A stretch of DNA of 64,000 nucleotides, from positions 9,610,001-9,674,000 of the forward strand of contig NZ_CP046172.1 of NCBI RefSeq assembly GCF_011801145.1. The letters are read 5' to 3'. A model generated the notes under the pieces. That model had not been told where the DNA came from. It saw nothing but the letters and a program-made list of their open reading frames with translations, and ran no database searches. The DNA is from Nocardia arthritidis. GTDB lineage: Bacteria; Actinomycetota; Actinomycetes; Mycobacteriales; Mycobacteriaceae. This document shows positions 42,907-51,833 of the stretch, piece after piece. The translations under genes were made by a program, and so were the position numbers. The number at the start of each line of letters is the position of its first letter. Position 1 is the first letter of the stretch.

Positions 42907-42984
42907 CCGCACCCGAAATCTTCGGCCATGACGACGAGGAGACCACCGGAGCGGTAAGGGTTTTGGATCGGCCGTTCGCCTGAC

Positions 42985-44460
42985 TCAATACGGCAGGAGC
43001 ACCCGCCATGTCAGAGCCCATGGAATGAAAATGGCTGCGGTACAAAGAAGTACGGCCAATCGCAGCCGGAACGCGCCGGTTGTCGCCGCCCGCATGCGCC
43101 ACCAGACGAAACCGGTTGCGATCGCCGTGAGCAGGACCAGCGATGCGAGGATATGCAGGAGCAGCCAGACGAGCGGCTGGCCCGCGAAGAAGGCCGACTC
43201 GGTTTGGCCGCCGAAAGAGAAGAGCCAGAGCAGATATCCGACGGTGCCCACCACCGTGACAATCCCGAGCAGGGCGAGCAATCCTGACCATCGGCGAATC
43301 GATTTCGACTGTGTCGCATCGCTTTTCGACCCGATCCAAGCGGTAAGCGGATAGCCGAGGAACCCGATCAGCATCAGGACGAGCATGCCGATGCGAACGA
43401 ATGCGCTTTCGTACCAGGACACATCGCTCACCGGACGGCTCAGCGCCTCCTGCCGCGGCATCGGACCGATCAGGCTCGATGACGGCGGATTGCCCGCGGC
43501 GACCTCGTGGATCCATGCGGTGATCACATCGGCGTAGCCGGGCATGAGTTCGCCGAGCGTCCTGCCGTTGACGACCGCGCCGCCGACCCGATCGAAACCG
43601 TCCGAGGTGCGATGACCGTTGTGTGCCGCCAAGTGTACGAAACGTAGCGTGGCATGCGGGTTTTCGGAGAGCGCCTGCTGAAAGATCCGCGCGCTCTCCG
43701 CGGGTGGCGACTGGGTGTCACGCTCACCCCACAGCGCGAGCACCGGCTGGTGGACCTGCCGCAATACGGCCGCCGGATCGTGGTCGGCCTCGGGGAATAC
43801 GCCCAGACTGTCGAGGAATTGCCCGCCCGGCCCGGCGACCGCGTCCAGTAGCGATCCCGAAACACCGTGGTGGCGTAGCACATTGTCGGCGCTCCAGGTC
43901 GACTGGCGCAGCGGCGGCTGCCCCGATCCGCCGATCGTCACGACGAAGGCGACGTCCGGCGATTTCGCCGCCGCGATCGGCGATACCCAAGCGCCCTCGC
44001 TCAATCCCCAGAGCCCGACCTTCGACGCGTCGACGTCGGGGCGGGTCCGCAGCAGTTCGACTCCGGCGAGCGCATCATCGGCGAGCTGCGCGTAGTCACG
44101 ATGGGTGACCGAATATCCATCCGTCCGCTTGTCGAACGCCAGGGTCACGATCCCGGCCCGCGCGAAAGCCTGTGCCTCGGGGACGTATTGGGCGCGCTGC
44201 CCCTTACCCGATCCGTGCACTAGAACGACCCCGGGCGACCTGGCCACCGCACCGGGCGGCAGATAGACGGTGCCGTGCAGGGTGGTGCCGTGACTCTGGA
44301 ATTCCACCTCCTCTGTTCGCGTATCCTGCTGCACCGGTTGGGCATTCGCCGCTCCAGCGCTCAGCGGACCGATAAGGACGACCATCGCACAGCCGATCAC
44401 CAGCAGCAGCCGTCGTGCGAAGCCGCTGAGTTCCGCCGCGTGGGAGTGGAGTACACGCAT
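42985..44460 (-). CDS. Secreted alpha/beta hydrolase fused to C-terminal membrane helices
   Basis: 491 aa from ATG 44460 (an ATG at 44496 would add 12). A signal or anchor helix (R-R-L-L-L-V-I-G-C-A-M-V-V-L-I-G) is followed by a hydrolase of the acyl-CoA thioester/dienelactone type: V-L-V-H-G-S-G-K-G, nucleophile elbow G-L-S-E-G-A (Ser near residue 155), acid in L-W-G-E-R-D. Residues about 350-491 contain four hydrophobic segments, so the protein is extracytoplasmic but tethered. The fusion is uncommon. Substrate unknown. Confidence 0.8.
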   Translation of the reverse strand: MRVLHSHAAELSGFARRLLLVIGCAMVVLIGPLSAGAANAQPVQQDTRTEEVEFQSHGTTLHGTVYLPPGAVARSPGVVLVHGSGKGQRAQYVPEAQAFARAGIVTLAFDKRTDGYSVTHRDYAQLADDALAGVELLRTRPDVDASKVGLWGLSEGAWVSPIAAAKSPDVAFVVTIGGSGQPPLRQSTWSADNVLRHHGVSGSLLDAVAGPGGQFLDSLGVFPEADHDPAAVLRQVHQPVLALWGERDTQSPPAESARIFQQALSENPHATLRFVHLAAHNGHRTSDGFDRVGGAVVNGRTLGELMPGYADVITAWIHEVAAGNPPSSSLIGPMPRQEALSRPVSDVSWYESAFVRIGMLVLMLIGFLGYPLTAWIGSKSDATQSKSIRRWSGLLALLGIVTVVGTVGYLLWLFSFGGQTESAFFAGQPLVWLLLHILASLVLLTAIATGFVWWRMRAATTGAFRLRLAVLLCTAAIFIPWALTWRVLLPY

Positions 44461-44552
44461 GCGCAGACCGTAGGAGCGGCCGATGCGTTCGAGCATCGAA
44501 CCCTGGTGTGAGACAACGAATCATCGCGTCATACCCGGGTCCGATGCCCGGA

Positions 44553-45149
44553 TCACTCCGACCAGCGCCGCAACCACGGCGTAACCGTCGCGCCGATCTC
44601 CTCGAAACCGGAACGAAACGAATGCGGCTGTCCCGGAATGACTTTCACCTCGGCGGCGTCGGCGGCATCGGGCACACCGAACGGATCGTTGGCACCGTTG
44701 ATCACCACCACCTCGATCTTCCCCGGCGCGAGCAGTTCCGCGCGCCGCGTGTTCTCCGGTTTACCGGGTGGATGCAGCGGAAACGACAGCGCGATCACCC
44801 CGCGCGCCGCCACGTCCACCGCGGTCCGACAGGCGACCCGGGCGCCGTTGCTGCGCCCGCCCTGGATCAGCGGCGCCCGCTTCACCCGATTGCGCAGGTC
44901 GGCGATGATCTCCAGCCATGCCTCGTCCTGTTTGACGGCCGATCCGGGCGCCCGCCGTCCGGCCACTCGGTAGGGCTGCACCACCCGCGCGACCGCGCCG
45001 CCGAGCTCCAGCGCCGAATCGCGCACGGCGAGTAGGTCTTTCGCATCGACGCCACCGCCGGAGCCGTGGGTGAGCACCAGTAGGAAGGCGGGTTTCCTCG
45101 GTTTGTCGAGCTCGATCTCCGCGGGTCCCGCGCTCGTCTCGATTCGCAC
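44553..45149 (-). CDS. Tex30/KANL3-like alpha/beta hydrolase
   Basis: 198 aa. T-H-G-S-G-G-G-V-D (oxyanion loop), nucleophile in G-G-R-S-N-G-A-R-V-A (Ser near residue 99), acid G-A-N-D-P-F-G, and P-x-x-x-H-S-F (His). A small cytoplasmic single-domain hydrolase of the KANL3/Tex30 type. Function unknown. Confidence 0.82.
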   Translation of the reverse strand: MRIETSAGPAEIELDKPRKPAFLLVLTHGSGGGVDAKDLLAVRDSALELGGAVARVVQPYRVAGRRAPGSAVKQDEAWLEIIADLRNRVKRAPLIQGGRSNGARVACRTAVDVAARGVIALSFPLHPPGKPENTRRAELLAPGKIEVVVINGANDPFGVPDAADAAEVKVIPGQPHSFRSGFEEIGATVTPWLRRWSE

Positions 45150-45513
45150 ACCTCACCGTAGCCGCCGGGCGCCCTGGTGATCCGCTGGCCACCCGTCGCA
45201 ATCCTGCGAATCACCGTCCTAACCCGCCCGATTACGAGCTATCGACGGGCAGCTATCTCCCCAGGTAATGGCGACCAGCGATTTGCTATCCGATCACCAA
45301 TGCGCGCGACGTCCCGCGACACGACCGAACGGCGGTGTTCGTCGCATCACATTTGCCCGTTCCAACCTTGGCCAGCGCTATTACCCGCCGGTAATATGAG
45401 GATAAGTTACCCGCGAGTAGCATGCGCAACTCCGGCACGGCTATCCGATGGCAACAACGGGCGGGAACGGCAGACAACCGACCGCACCAACTCAACGGAG
45501 AGTGAGTACTGAC
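45150..45513. other. fadE5 upstream regulatory region
   Basis: About 360 bp without a gene between divergent genes. It contains the two TTACCCG-type repeats annotated separately, and presumably the promoters of both genes. Nothing else stands out. Confidence 0.55.
45381..45420. promoter_or_regulatory. Tandem operator-like palindromes upstream of fadE5
   Basis: TTACCCGCCGGTAA at 45381-45394 has 5-bp palindromic arms, and TTACCCGCGAGTAG at 45407-45420 is a one-mismatch relative. Centres are 26 bp apart and about 100-125 bp upstream of the fadE5 start. They resemble operators of fatty-acid-responsive repressors (inference). Confidence 0.5.
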
Positions 45514-47341
45514 ATGGGGCACTACAAGTCCAACGTGCGCGACCTGGAGTTCAACCTCTTCGAGGTGCTGGGCCTTGGTTCGATCCTCGACAGCGGCGCC
45601 TACGGCGACCTGGACACGGACACCGTCAAGGAGATGCTCAACGAGGTGCGTCGCCTGGCCGAGGGTCCGCTCGGTGAATCCTTCGCCGACGCCGACCGCA
45701 ACCCGCCGGTCTTCGACCCGAACACCCACTCGGTCACCCTCCCGGAGTCGTTCAAGAAGAGCTACCGCACGCTGCAGGACGGCGGCTGGGACAAGCTGGG
45801 CATCGCCGAGGAACTGGGCGGACTGAACATCCCGCGCGCCGCCTACTGGGCGATCGCCGAGCTGATCCTGGGCGCGCAGCCCGCCGCGTTCATGTACGCC
45901 GCTGGCGCGGGTTTCGCGAACATCTTCTACAACAACGGCACCGAAGAGCAGCAGGGCTGGGCGAAGATCGCCGCCGAGCAGGGCTGGGGCGCCACCATGG
46001 TGCTCACCGAGCCGGACGCTGGTTCGGATGTCGGTGCGGGTCGTACCAAGGCGATCAAGCAGGAGGACGGCTCCTGGCATATCGAGGGTGTGAAGCGGTT
46101 CATCACCTCCGCTGATTCCGATGACCTGTTCCCGAACATCATGCATTTGGTGCTGGCCCGCCCGGAGGGCGCGGGTCCGGGTACCAAGGGGTTGTCGTTG
46201 TTCTTCGTGCCGAAGTTCCATTTCGATCACCAGACCGGTGAATTGGGTGAACGCAACGGCGTTTTCGTCACCGGCGTCGAGCACAAGATGGGTTTGAAGG
46301 TGTCGGCCACCTGCGAGGTCACCTTCGGCGGGCACGGGATCCCGGCCAAGGGGTGGCTGGTCGGTGAGGTGCACAACGGTATCGCGCAGATGTTCGAGGT
46401 GATCGAGCACGCGCGGATGATGGTGGGCACCAAGGCGATCGCGACCTTGTCGACCGGATATTTGAACGCGCTGGACTACGCCAAGCAGCGGGTGCAGGGC
46501 GCGGATCTGACCCAGATGACCGATAAGGCCGCCCCGCGGGTCACCATCCACCCACCACCCGGATGTGCGGCGCTCGCTGACCATGCAGAAGGCCTACGCC
46601 GAGGGGCTGCGCGCGGTGTACCTCTACACCGCCGCGCACCAGAACCCCGATGTGGCGCAGCTGGTGTCGGGCGCCGACAAGGATCTGGCGGCGCGGGTCA
46701 ACGATCTGCTGCTGCCGATCGTGAAGGGTGTCGGCTCCGAGCGGGCCTATCAGTACCTGACCGAATCCCTGCAAACCCTGGGTGGTTCGGGGTTCCTGCA
46801 GGACTACCCGATCGAGCAGTACATCCGCGACGCCAAGATCGACTCGCTGTATGAGGGCACCACCGCCATCCAGGCGCAGGACTTCTTCTTCCGCAAGATC
46901 GCCCGCGACCGCGGCGTCGCCCTGGCCCATGTGGCCGGGCAGGTGCAGAAGTTCATCGACTCCGAAGCGGGCAACGGCCGACTCAAGGGTGAACGCAAAC
47001 TGCTGGCCACCGCGCTGGAAGACGTCCAAGCCATGGCGGCCAGCCTGACCGGGCACCTGATGGGCGCCCAGCAGGACCCCAAAGAGCTCTACAAGGTCGG
47101 CCTGGGATCGGTGCGGTTCCTGCTCGCCGTCGGTGACCTGCTCATCGGCTGGCAGCTGCTGCGCGGCGCCGAGGTCGCCATCCAAGCCCTCGACAACGGC
47201 GCCACCGAGGCGTTCTACCACGGCAAGGTCGCGGTCGCGCAGTTCTTCGCCCGCAACGTCCTACCCGAACTGACCGCCACCCGCACCGTACTGGCCAACC
47301 TCGACAACGACATCATGGAACTGGACGAAGCCGCCTTCTAA
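45514..47341 (+). pseudogene. fadE5: FadE5-like acyl-CoA dehydrogenase interrupted by a 1-base insertion
   Basis: From ATG 45514 ([10 protein letters not shown]), the frame is an almost complete FadE5 up to D-K-A-A-P-R-V-T-I (about residue 347). The frame then shifts, and the intact C-terminal part continues in another frame from V-R-R-S-L-T-M-Q-K to L-D-E-A-A-F at 47341. Adding back the expected T-H-H-P-D-V needs only one extra C removed at 46548-46549, in the run ATCCACCCACCACCC. Motifs E-P-D-A-G-S-D-V-G and [15 protein letters not shown] are intact. FadE5 catalyses the first step of beta-oxidation of long acyl-CoAs. A sequencing or assembly error is as likely as a real mutation. Confidence 0.9.
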
Positions 47342-47354
47342 CGCGCCGCATCGA

Positions 47355-48512
47355 CTACGAAACGGGCCGCGATTCCTTCGGATGGGAATCGCGGCCTGTT
47401 TCGTCGATTCTCGAATCATCAAGTACGACAAGGTTTCCGCCGCAGCGCTTGGCCTGATACATGGCGGCGTCGGCGGCGTGCAGCAGCTGATCGGCGGTGG
47501 CGCGCGGACACTGGCGCGGCGCGCCGTCGGAGACCGCGACGCCGATGCTCGCGGTGACCGCGACCTCGCCGGGTGACTGCGCCACCGCCGAGCGCAATCG
47601 CTCGGCCTGCGCGGCCGCCGTGGCCAGCGTCATCCGCCCGACGATCACGAACTCCTCGCCGCCGACCCGGGCGACCACGGCGCGCGGATCGGCCGCCTCG
47701 CGCAGCCTGCGCGCCGTATCGACCAGCACCTGGTCACCGATGCGGTGGCCGAAGGTGTCGTTGACTGCCTTGAACCGGTCGAGATCGACGCTGATCACAC
47801 TGATTTCGGTAGCCGGCCGGTGTGCGTCGGACCTGCGGAGGTTGTCGTATTCACCGAGCATTCTGGTGAGCCGATGCTCCAGGCCGCGGCGGTTCAGCAA
47901 GGTGGTGAGCGGGTCGAGCAGTGATTCGGTCCGCAACAGCCAGTTGACGTACTGCAAGGTGGGCAGTACGACAACGACGCCGCACACCATGGTCAGCACA
48001 ATGGCGCAGGCGATCCGCGGGTCGATGCCCTCGATCACCATTCGCACGGCCAGCACGAGCACCGTCAGCAACGACCATGCGGAATGTGCCGCAACCACTT
48101 TGGCGCTATGGAAAAAGGTCAAATAGCCGCCCGCGGCGACCAGCAGAATGGCGAGCAGCGCACCGTAGACGCGGTTGGCGTCCTGCAGCACATTGGCGGT
48201 GACGGCCAGGTCGGCGAGCCCGAACAGTATCAGCGATTCCGTCTCCTGCGGCCACGGTCGCACCGCCCACCACACGGACCAGAAAACGGCGAACGCCAGG
48301 CAGATACCGGCCACCACATGTCCGACCCTGCCCTGTGGGCCGTACGCGGAGAACAGCGTGAGGAGCGTGATGATCGCCATCACGGCACCACCCACCGCGA
48401 TATTCAGCCGCACCCAGCCGAGTGCCGAATGGGAGGCGAGCGCCTGCACCTGCCAGGAGTAATCGGCCGGATCGCGCCACCACTGCCGCACTGACGTGCG
48501 AGCATCGCCCAT
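47355..48512 (-). CDS. Membrane-bound GGDEF diguanylate cyclase
   Basis: 385 aa from ATG 48512. About six hydrophobic segments in residues 40-205 form an N-terminal membrane sensor. A GGDEF domain follows from about residue 212 (L-L-D-P-L-T-T-L-L-N-R-R-G-L), with the active-site motif R-V-G-G-E-E-F-V-I-V-G (Gly-Gly-Glu-Glu-Phe). The product would be c-di-GMP, from two GTP. No EAL domain. The last codons are inside a terminator hairpin shared with fadE5. Confidence 0.88.
   Translation of the reverse strand: MGDARTSVRQWWRDPADYSWQVQALASHSALGWVRLNIAVGGAVMAIITLLTLFSAYGPQGRVGHVVAGICLAFAVFWSVWWAVRPWPQETESLILFGLADLAVTANVLQDANRVYGALLAILLVAAGGYLTFFHSAKVVAAHSAWSLLTVLVLAVRMVIEGIDPRIACAIVLTMVCGVVVVLPTLQYVNWLLRTESLLDPLTTLLNRRGLEHRLTRMLGEYDNLRRSDAHRPATEISVISVDLDRFKAVNDTFGHRIGDQVLVDTARRLREAADPRAVVARVGGEEFVIVGRMTLATAAAQAERLRSAVAQSPGEVAVTASIGVAVSDGAPRQCPRATADQLLHAADAAMYQAKRCGGNLVVLDDSRIDETGRDSHPKESRPVS
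47360..47401. terminator. Bidirectional terminator overlapping the end of the GGDEF gene
   Basis: A 17-base arm AAACGGGCCGCGATTCC at 47360-47376 pairs with 47385-47401 (one G-T mismatch), with an 8-nt loop. It lies 19 bp after fadE5 and covers the last codons of the GGDEF gene. Confidence 0.75.
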
Positions 48513-48905
48513 CTGGAACCACCTAGCGTCTCGGAAAGGATCCGCCAAACCCTTCGGCAACGCCCAGCGCGAGACTGCGTCGTAGGAATCTCACCAGTTC
48601 ATCGCGTAAGTGTAGGGGCCCGGCCGCGCACCGCCAAGATCAAACCATTCCGAGCGGAAGATTTTTTCCTTTCCGGGCGATTAGACCGGAAATGTCTATT
48701 TGTCGCGATTGTGAGCGTGCATTCGATATCGGTGCACGGTAAACCCGTTCCCGCGGTGCGATTCCGGCGTTTCCCGGCGCGTCGTCGCGTGACACGCCTC
48801 GGGAATTCGCGCATGGCTGCTCGCATAGTCCCAGACAGCAGACGAATTCACGGTCGCGGATGCACAATGGCCCGTGATCGCGCGCTGCTAGAAGGGATTA
48901 TCCGG
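48513..48905. other. Gene-free region upstream of the second DUF4185 gene
   Basis: About 390 bp between the GGDEF start and the DUF4185 gene at 48906. Possible promoters only. No palindrome or RNA element was recognised. It is locally AT-rich at 48650-48715. Confidence 0.5.
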
Positions 48906-49991
48906 ATGAACCGATCACTGTCCGCACTCACCAGAATCGGCGCCATCGCCGCGGTCCTGTCCCTCGGGGCAGCGGGGGCCGCGAACGCCGATCCCAACGA
49001 CATCATCCCGATTCCCGCACTGAACGGAATTCGCGGACTACCGCAACTCGTCGGCCCCACCCAGGCGGTGTTCCAGGTGACCGGCATGGACAGCCCGAAT
49101 CGAACACAGAACTTCAACGTCCTCGGCACCGACCTCGGCATCATGTGGGACGACGGAAACGGCCGGATGCTCACCGCTTTCGGCGACAACGCGGGCCTCG
49201 GCATCCCGAACCTGCTGGCCGGCAGCATCTGGGCCTGGTCGTCGAATGTGCTGTTCCGCAGCGGCAACCACGATCCGTCGACCGGCATCTACTTCGACAG
49301 CGTGGTGCCGAATCCGTTGCCGAGCCCGAAGATTCCCGGCATCGAGATCAGCCTCATCCCCACCGCGGGCATCTCCGTCGGTGGCGTGCAGTACATGAGC
49401 TTGATGTCGGTGCGCGCCTGGGGTCAGCCGGGCAAGTGGGAAACCAATTTCTCCACCCTCGCCGCATCCGGCGACGACGGGCAGACCTGGGCCCCACTCA
49501 CCACGACCCGGCGCGGCAATGCCGATGGCTTCGAAAACTTCCAGCAGAACGCGTTTTTGAAGGATGGCGGCTACGTCTACCGATACGGCACGCCCGCGGG
49601 CCGGGGGAATCCCGGATTCATCTCGCGCGCAAAGGAATCCGATATCGCCAATATCGACGCGTACGAATATTGGGACGGAAAGGATTGGCGGCCAGGCGAT
49701 CCCAGAACCGCCGCACCGATCGTCGGCGGCGTCGCTGAGCTGTCGGTGATGTGGAACGACCACCTCGGTCAGTTCGTCATGCTCACCACCGACGCCGCGA
49801 ATTCCGTTGTGCTGCGGACAGCTCCCCGACCGGAGGGACCCTGGAGCGAGCCACGGGTATTGATCGACGCGCCGGCACTGCCGTCGGCATACGCGCCGAT
49901 GATCTTTCCCTATCAGACCGGCGGCGACCTGTATTTCATGGTCACCCAGCACAAGCAGTACAACGTCATTTTGATGCGAACGGCGTTGTGA
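48906..49991 (+). CDS. Secreted DUF4185 protein, GH183-like (candidate endo-D-arabinanase), copy 2
   Basis: 361 aa from ATG 48906. Signal peptide (R-I-G-A-I-A-A-V-L-S-L-G-A, cleavage near A-N-A). The mature part aligns closely with the protein at 37949: P-N-D-I-I-P-I-P-A-L-N-G, G-T-D-L-G-I-M-W-D-D, L-T-A-F-G-D-N, I-P-T-A-G-I-S-V-G-G-V-Q-Y-M-S-L-M-S-V-R and the same end Y-N-V-I-L-M-R-T-A-L. Two such genes 10 kb apart suggest a duplication. See copy 1 for the inferred arabinan-cleaving role. Confidence 0.82.
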   Translation: MNRSLSALTRIGAIAAVLSLGAAGAANADPNDIIPIPALNGIRGLPQLVGPTQAVFQVTGMDSPNRTQNFNVLGTDLGIMWDDGNGRMLTAFGDNAGLGIPNLLAGSIWAWSSNVLFRSGNHDPSTGIYFDSVVPNPLPSPKIPGIEISLIPTAGISVGGVQYMSLMSVRAWGQPGKWETNFSTLAASGDDGQTWAPLTTTRRGNADGFENFQQNAFLKDGGYVYRYGTPAGRGNPGFISRAKESDIANIDAYEYWDGKDWRPGDPRTAAPIVGGVAELSVMWNDHLGQFVMLTTDAANSVVLRTAPRPEGPWSEPRVLIDAPALPSAYAPMIFPYQTGGDLYFMVTQHKQYNVILMRTAL

Positions 49992-50008
49992 CGCTGATTG
50001 ATACATGG

Positions 50009-50037
50009 AGCGGCCCGGCAGAAGTTGCCGGGCCGCT
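50009..50037. terminator. Terminator between DUF4185 gene and small secreted protein gene
   Basis: 12-bp perfect inverted repeat AGCGGCCCGGCA / TGCCGGGCCGCT with a 5-nt loop, then TCTTTC. It separates convergent genes ending at 49991 and 50049. Confidence 0.8.
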
Positions 50038-50048
50038 TCTTTCGTGCC

Positions 50049-50291
50049 TTAGTTGGCGGAGGGCTTGCCCGAACCGGAGTTCAACGCCTTCACGAGCGCC
50101 TTGATGGCCTCGCCGATGCCCTTGCTGGAGCCGGTACCGCCGGTCGGATCGGGCTCGCCGACACCGATGATCGGCGTCGCGCTCTGGGTCGCGGGCTCGA
50201 GCGGAATCGACGCCGCCGACGCCAGGCCGGACCCGGCCAGCAGAACACCCGCGGCCGCGACGGCCACCCCGAACATACGCACTTTGCTCAT
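50049..50291 (-). CDS. Small secreted protein, paralogue 1
   Basis: 80 aa. The ATG is preceded by GGGAGAACC. Signal peptide M-S-K-V-R-M-F-G-V-A-V-A-A-A-G-V-L-L, cleaved near A-S-A-A. The mature part is about 50 residues: I-P-L-E-P, a Pro/Gly-rich stretch and a helical C-terminus (G-I-G-E-A-I-K-A-L-V-K-A-L). No family recognised. Close paralogue at 50832-51059. Confidence 0.72.
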   Translation of the reverse strand: MSKVRMFGVAVAAAGVLLAGSGLASAASIPLEPATQSATPIIGVGEPDPTGGTGSSKGIGEAIKALVKALNSGSGKPSAN

Positions 50292-50831
50292 TTAGGTTCT
50301 CCCTGAAGTTCTTTGGTCGATAACGGTTCGATCACCGACGGAAGACTTTCTACCACAGGGTTTTACGGGAATTCTTCCCAACAATGGGGATATTTCCGAT
50401 TCGCATGTTGCGTGCGCTTCGCCGGGTACCACGGCGAACAACCTTGCGTGCCAAAGGAATCTGGGCCCCCAATTACTTGGGCTTTCCAAAAAGACCGATT
50501 ACCGAACTCTCTACATCGGCGCACGTCGAAGGCCGTCGAATCGACGATCGAGCCCAGAAACCACTGGGGCCCAGCAACTCTCACACAGAGGGGTTAGTCC
50601 AGACGGCTGGTCAATATGGCAAACCAGGGGCTAATTTGTGACAAATCTCCCATCAAATGGAAGTAACGAACCGACGGTAGCAGCGATTGAGTCGGACTCG
50701 CTCCGAGACACGGTCGCGGGTTCCATAATGGTTATCAGTATCAAGCATACGCACGCACCAATCACATTGCGCAGCCACCAATACGAAAAAGCGGCCCAGG
50801 CAGTGCCTGGGCCGCTTCGGCTATTCGAGGG
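50292..50831. other. Gene-free region between the two small secreted-protein genes
   Basis: 540 bp. It contains the promoter of paralogue 1 and, at its right end, the terminator of paralogue 2 (50789-50817). Several weak frames exist on the + strand, but none has a convincing start or codon usage. Confidence 0.55.
50789..50817 (-). terminator. Terminator of small secreted paralogue 2
   Basis: Near-perfect 12- to 14-bp inverted repeat with arms AAGCGGCCCAGG and CCTGGGCCGCTT, followed on the minus strand by T-T-T-T-T. It lies 15 bp after the minus-strand stop at 50832. Confidence 0.88.
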
Positions 50832-51059
50832 TCAGTTGCCGGTCTTCTTCCCCGACGAACCCGAGCTCAGTGCCTTCACAATGTCCGTGACAGCCTTGCT
50901 GGAACCCGCATCGGTACCGGCGTCACCCCCCGTGCCGGTACCAGCGACCTGCTCAACACCCGGCTCCAACGGAATCACCGCCGCCGACGCCAACCCGGAC
51001 CCACCCAACAGAATCCCGGCCGCCGCAACAGCAACCCCGACCATGCGCACCTTGCTCAT
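50832..51059 (-). CDS. Small secreted protein, paralogue 2
   Basis: 75 aa from ATG 51059, which is preceded by GAGGGAG. Same layout as its neighbour: signal peptide M-S-K-V-R-M-V-G-V-A-V-A-A-A-G-I-L-L-G, I-P-L-E-P after cleavage, and a helical tail A-V-T-D-I-V-K-A-L-S-S. The first 20 residues are nearly identical to those of the protein at 50049, so this is a recent tandem duplication. Function unknown. Confidence 0.75.
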   Translation of the reverse strand: MSKVRMVGVAVAAAGILLGGSGLASAAVIPLEPGVEQVAGTGTGGDAGTDAGSSKAVTDIVKALSSGSSGKKTGN

Positions 51060-51398
51060 ACAACTCTCCCTCATAGGTGTCTCATACGGTGCGGCTCCGG
51101 AACCGACGAATCAGGTTCTATCACAGGGGTTTACCGAAACGGACATCGGTCGACACCGTGCTCGGACAGCCCGGATTGCCCAGGGATAGCGAATCTTTCA
51201 CCGTGCGAGGCACGAAAAATTGCACGCAAAGCGATGGAGCTAACGGAATCGATCGAAACACGATCGCGAATGTGCGTCGCTTCTCCTGGGAGGCATTTGA
51301 CGCGTTCACGGCACACCTTGTCCACGATGGCGTTCCGGTACCCGGCTAGTTCAGCGTTCCTGACAGCAGGTCCGAATTCCCCACCTGCGATAGCTCGT
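51060..51398. other. Gene-free region
   Basis: About 340 bp between the small secreted paralogue and the 96-aa gene. It carries the promoter of paralogue 2. No RNA or repeat was recognised. Confidence 0.45.
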
Positions 51399-51689
51399 CT
51401 ATTTAATATGCCTTCCGCGCATGAAGGAGGGCAGGCCGTCGTCATCCCGCGAGCCGTCGAGTTGTCCAGCGAAGATCGAGTATGCGGCCTCGATCAACCC
51501 TTGCGGAATGTCCGGATATGCACCAGCGATCCGGGCCAATGCCCGTTTGGTCTCGCCATCCAGGCGGCGGGCGTGCATATTCACCCCTACGCCTGCCATG
51601 CATTCCGCGAGCTCAGCCTCGAACTCTGCCCGGATCTCCTCGTTCTCGTCGGCCTGCCCGTCATCGAGATGGGAGTCGCTTCGGCTCAC
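51399..51689 (-). CDS. Hypothetical acidic protein
   Basis: 96 aa, GTG start. An acidic N-terminus (D-D-G-Q-A-D-E-N-E-E) is followed by helices (E-F-E-A-E-L-A-E-C-M-A-G, A-R-I-A-G-A-Y-P-D-I-P-Q-G). No known domain. It follows the candidate immunity gene in the same direction after 144 bp and may be a second small accessory gene of the toxin locus. Confidence 0.5.
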   Translation of the reverse strand: MSRSDSHLDDGQADENEEIRAEFEAELAECMAGVGVNMHARRLDGETKRALARIAGAYPDIPQGLIEAAYSIFAGQLDGSRDDDGLPSFMRGRHIK

Positions 51690-51833
51690 TTCTGTGCCCT
51701 CGATTCGATCAATAGTCTGTGCAGCACCTTGGCGGGTTCCGAGGCCTTGTCACCGTACATGGCGCGAGCGATCATAATTATCATGGCGCAGCCAGTTCAA
51801 GAACGGCGATGAAATCCGACACACACGGCAATG

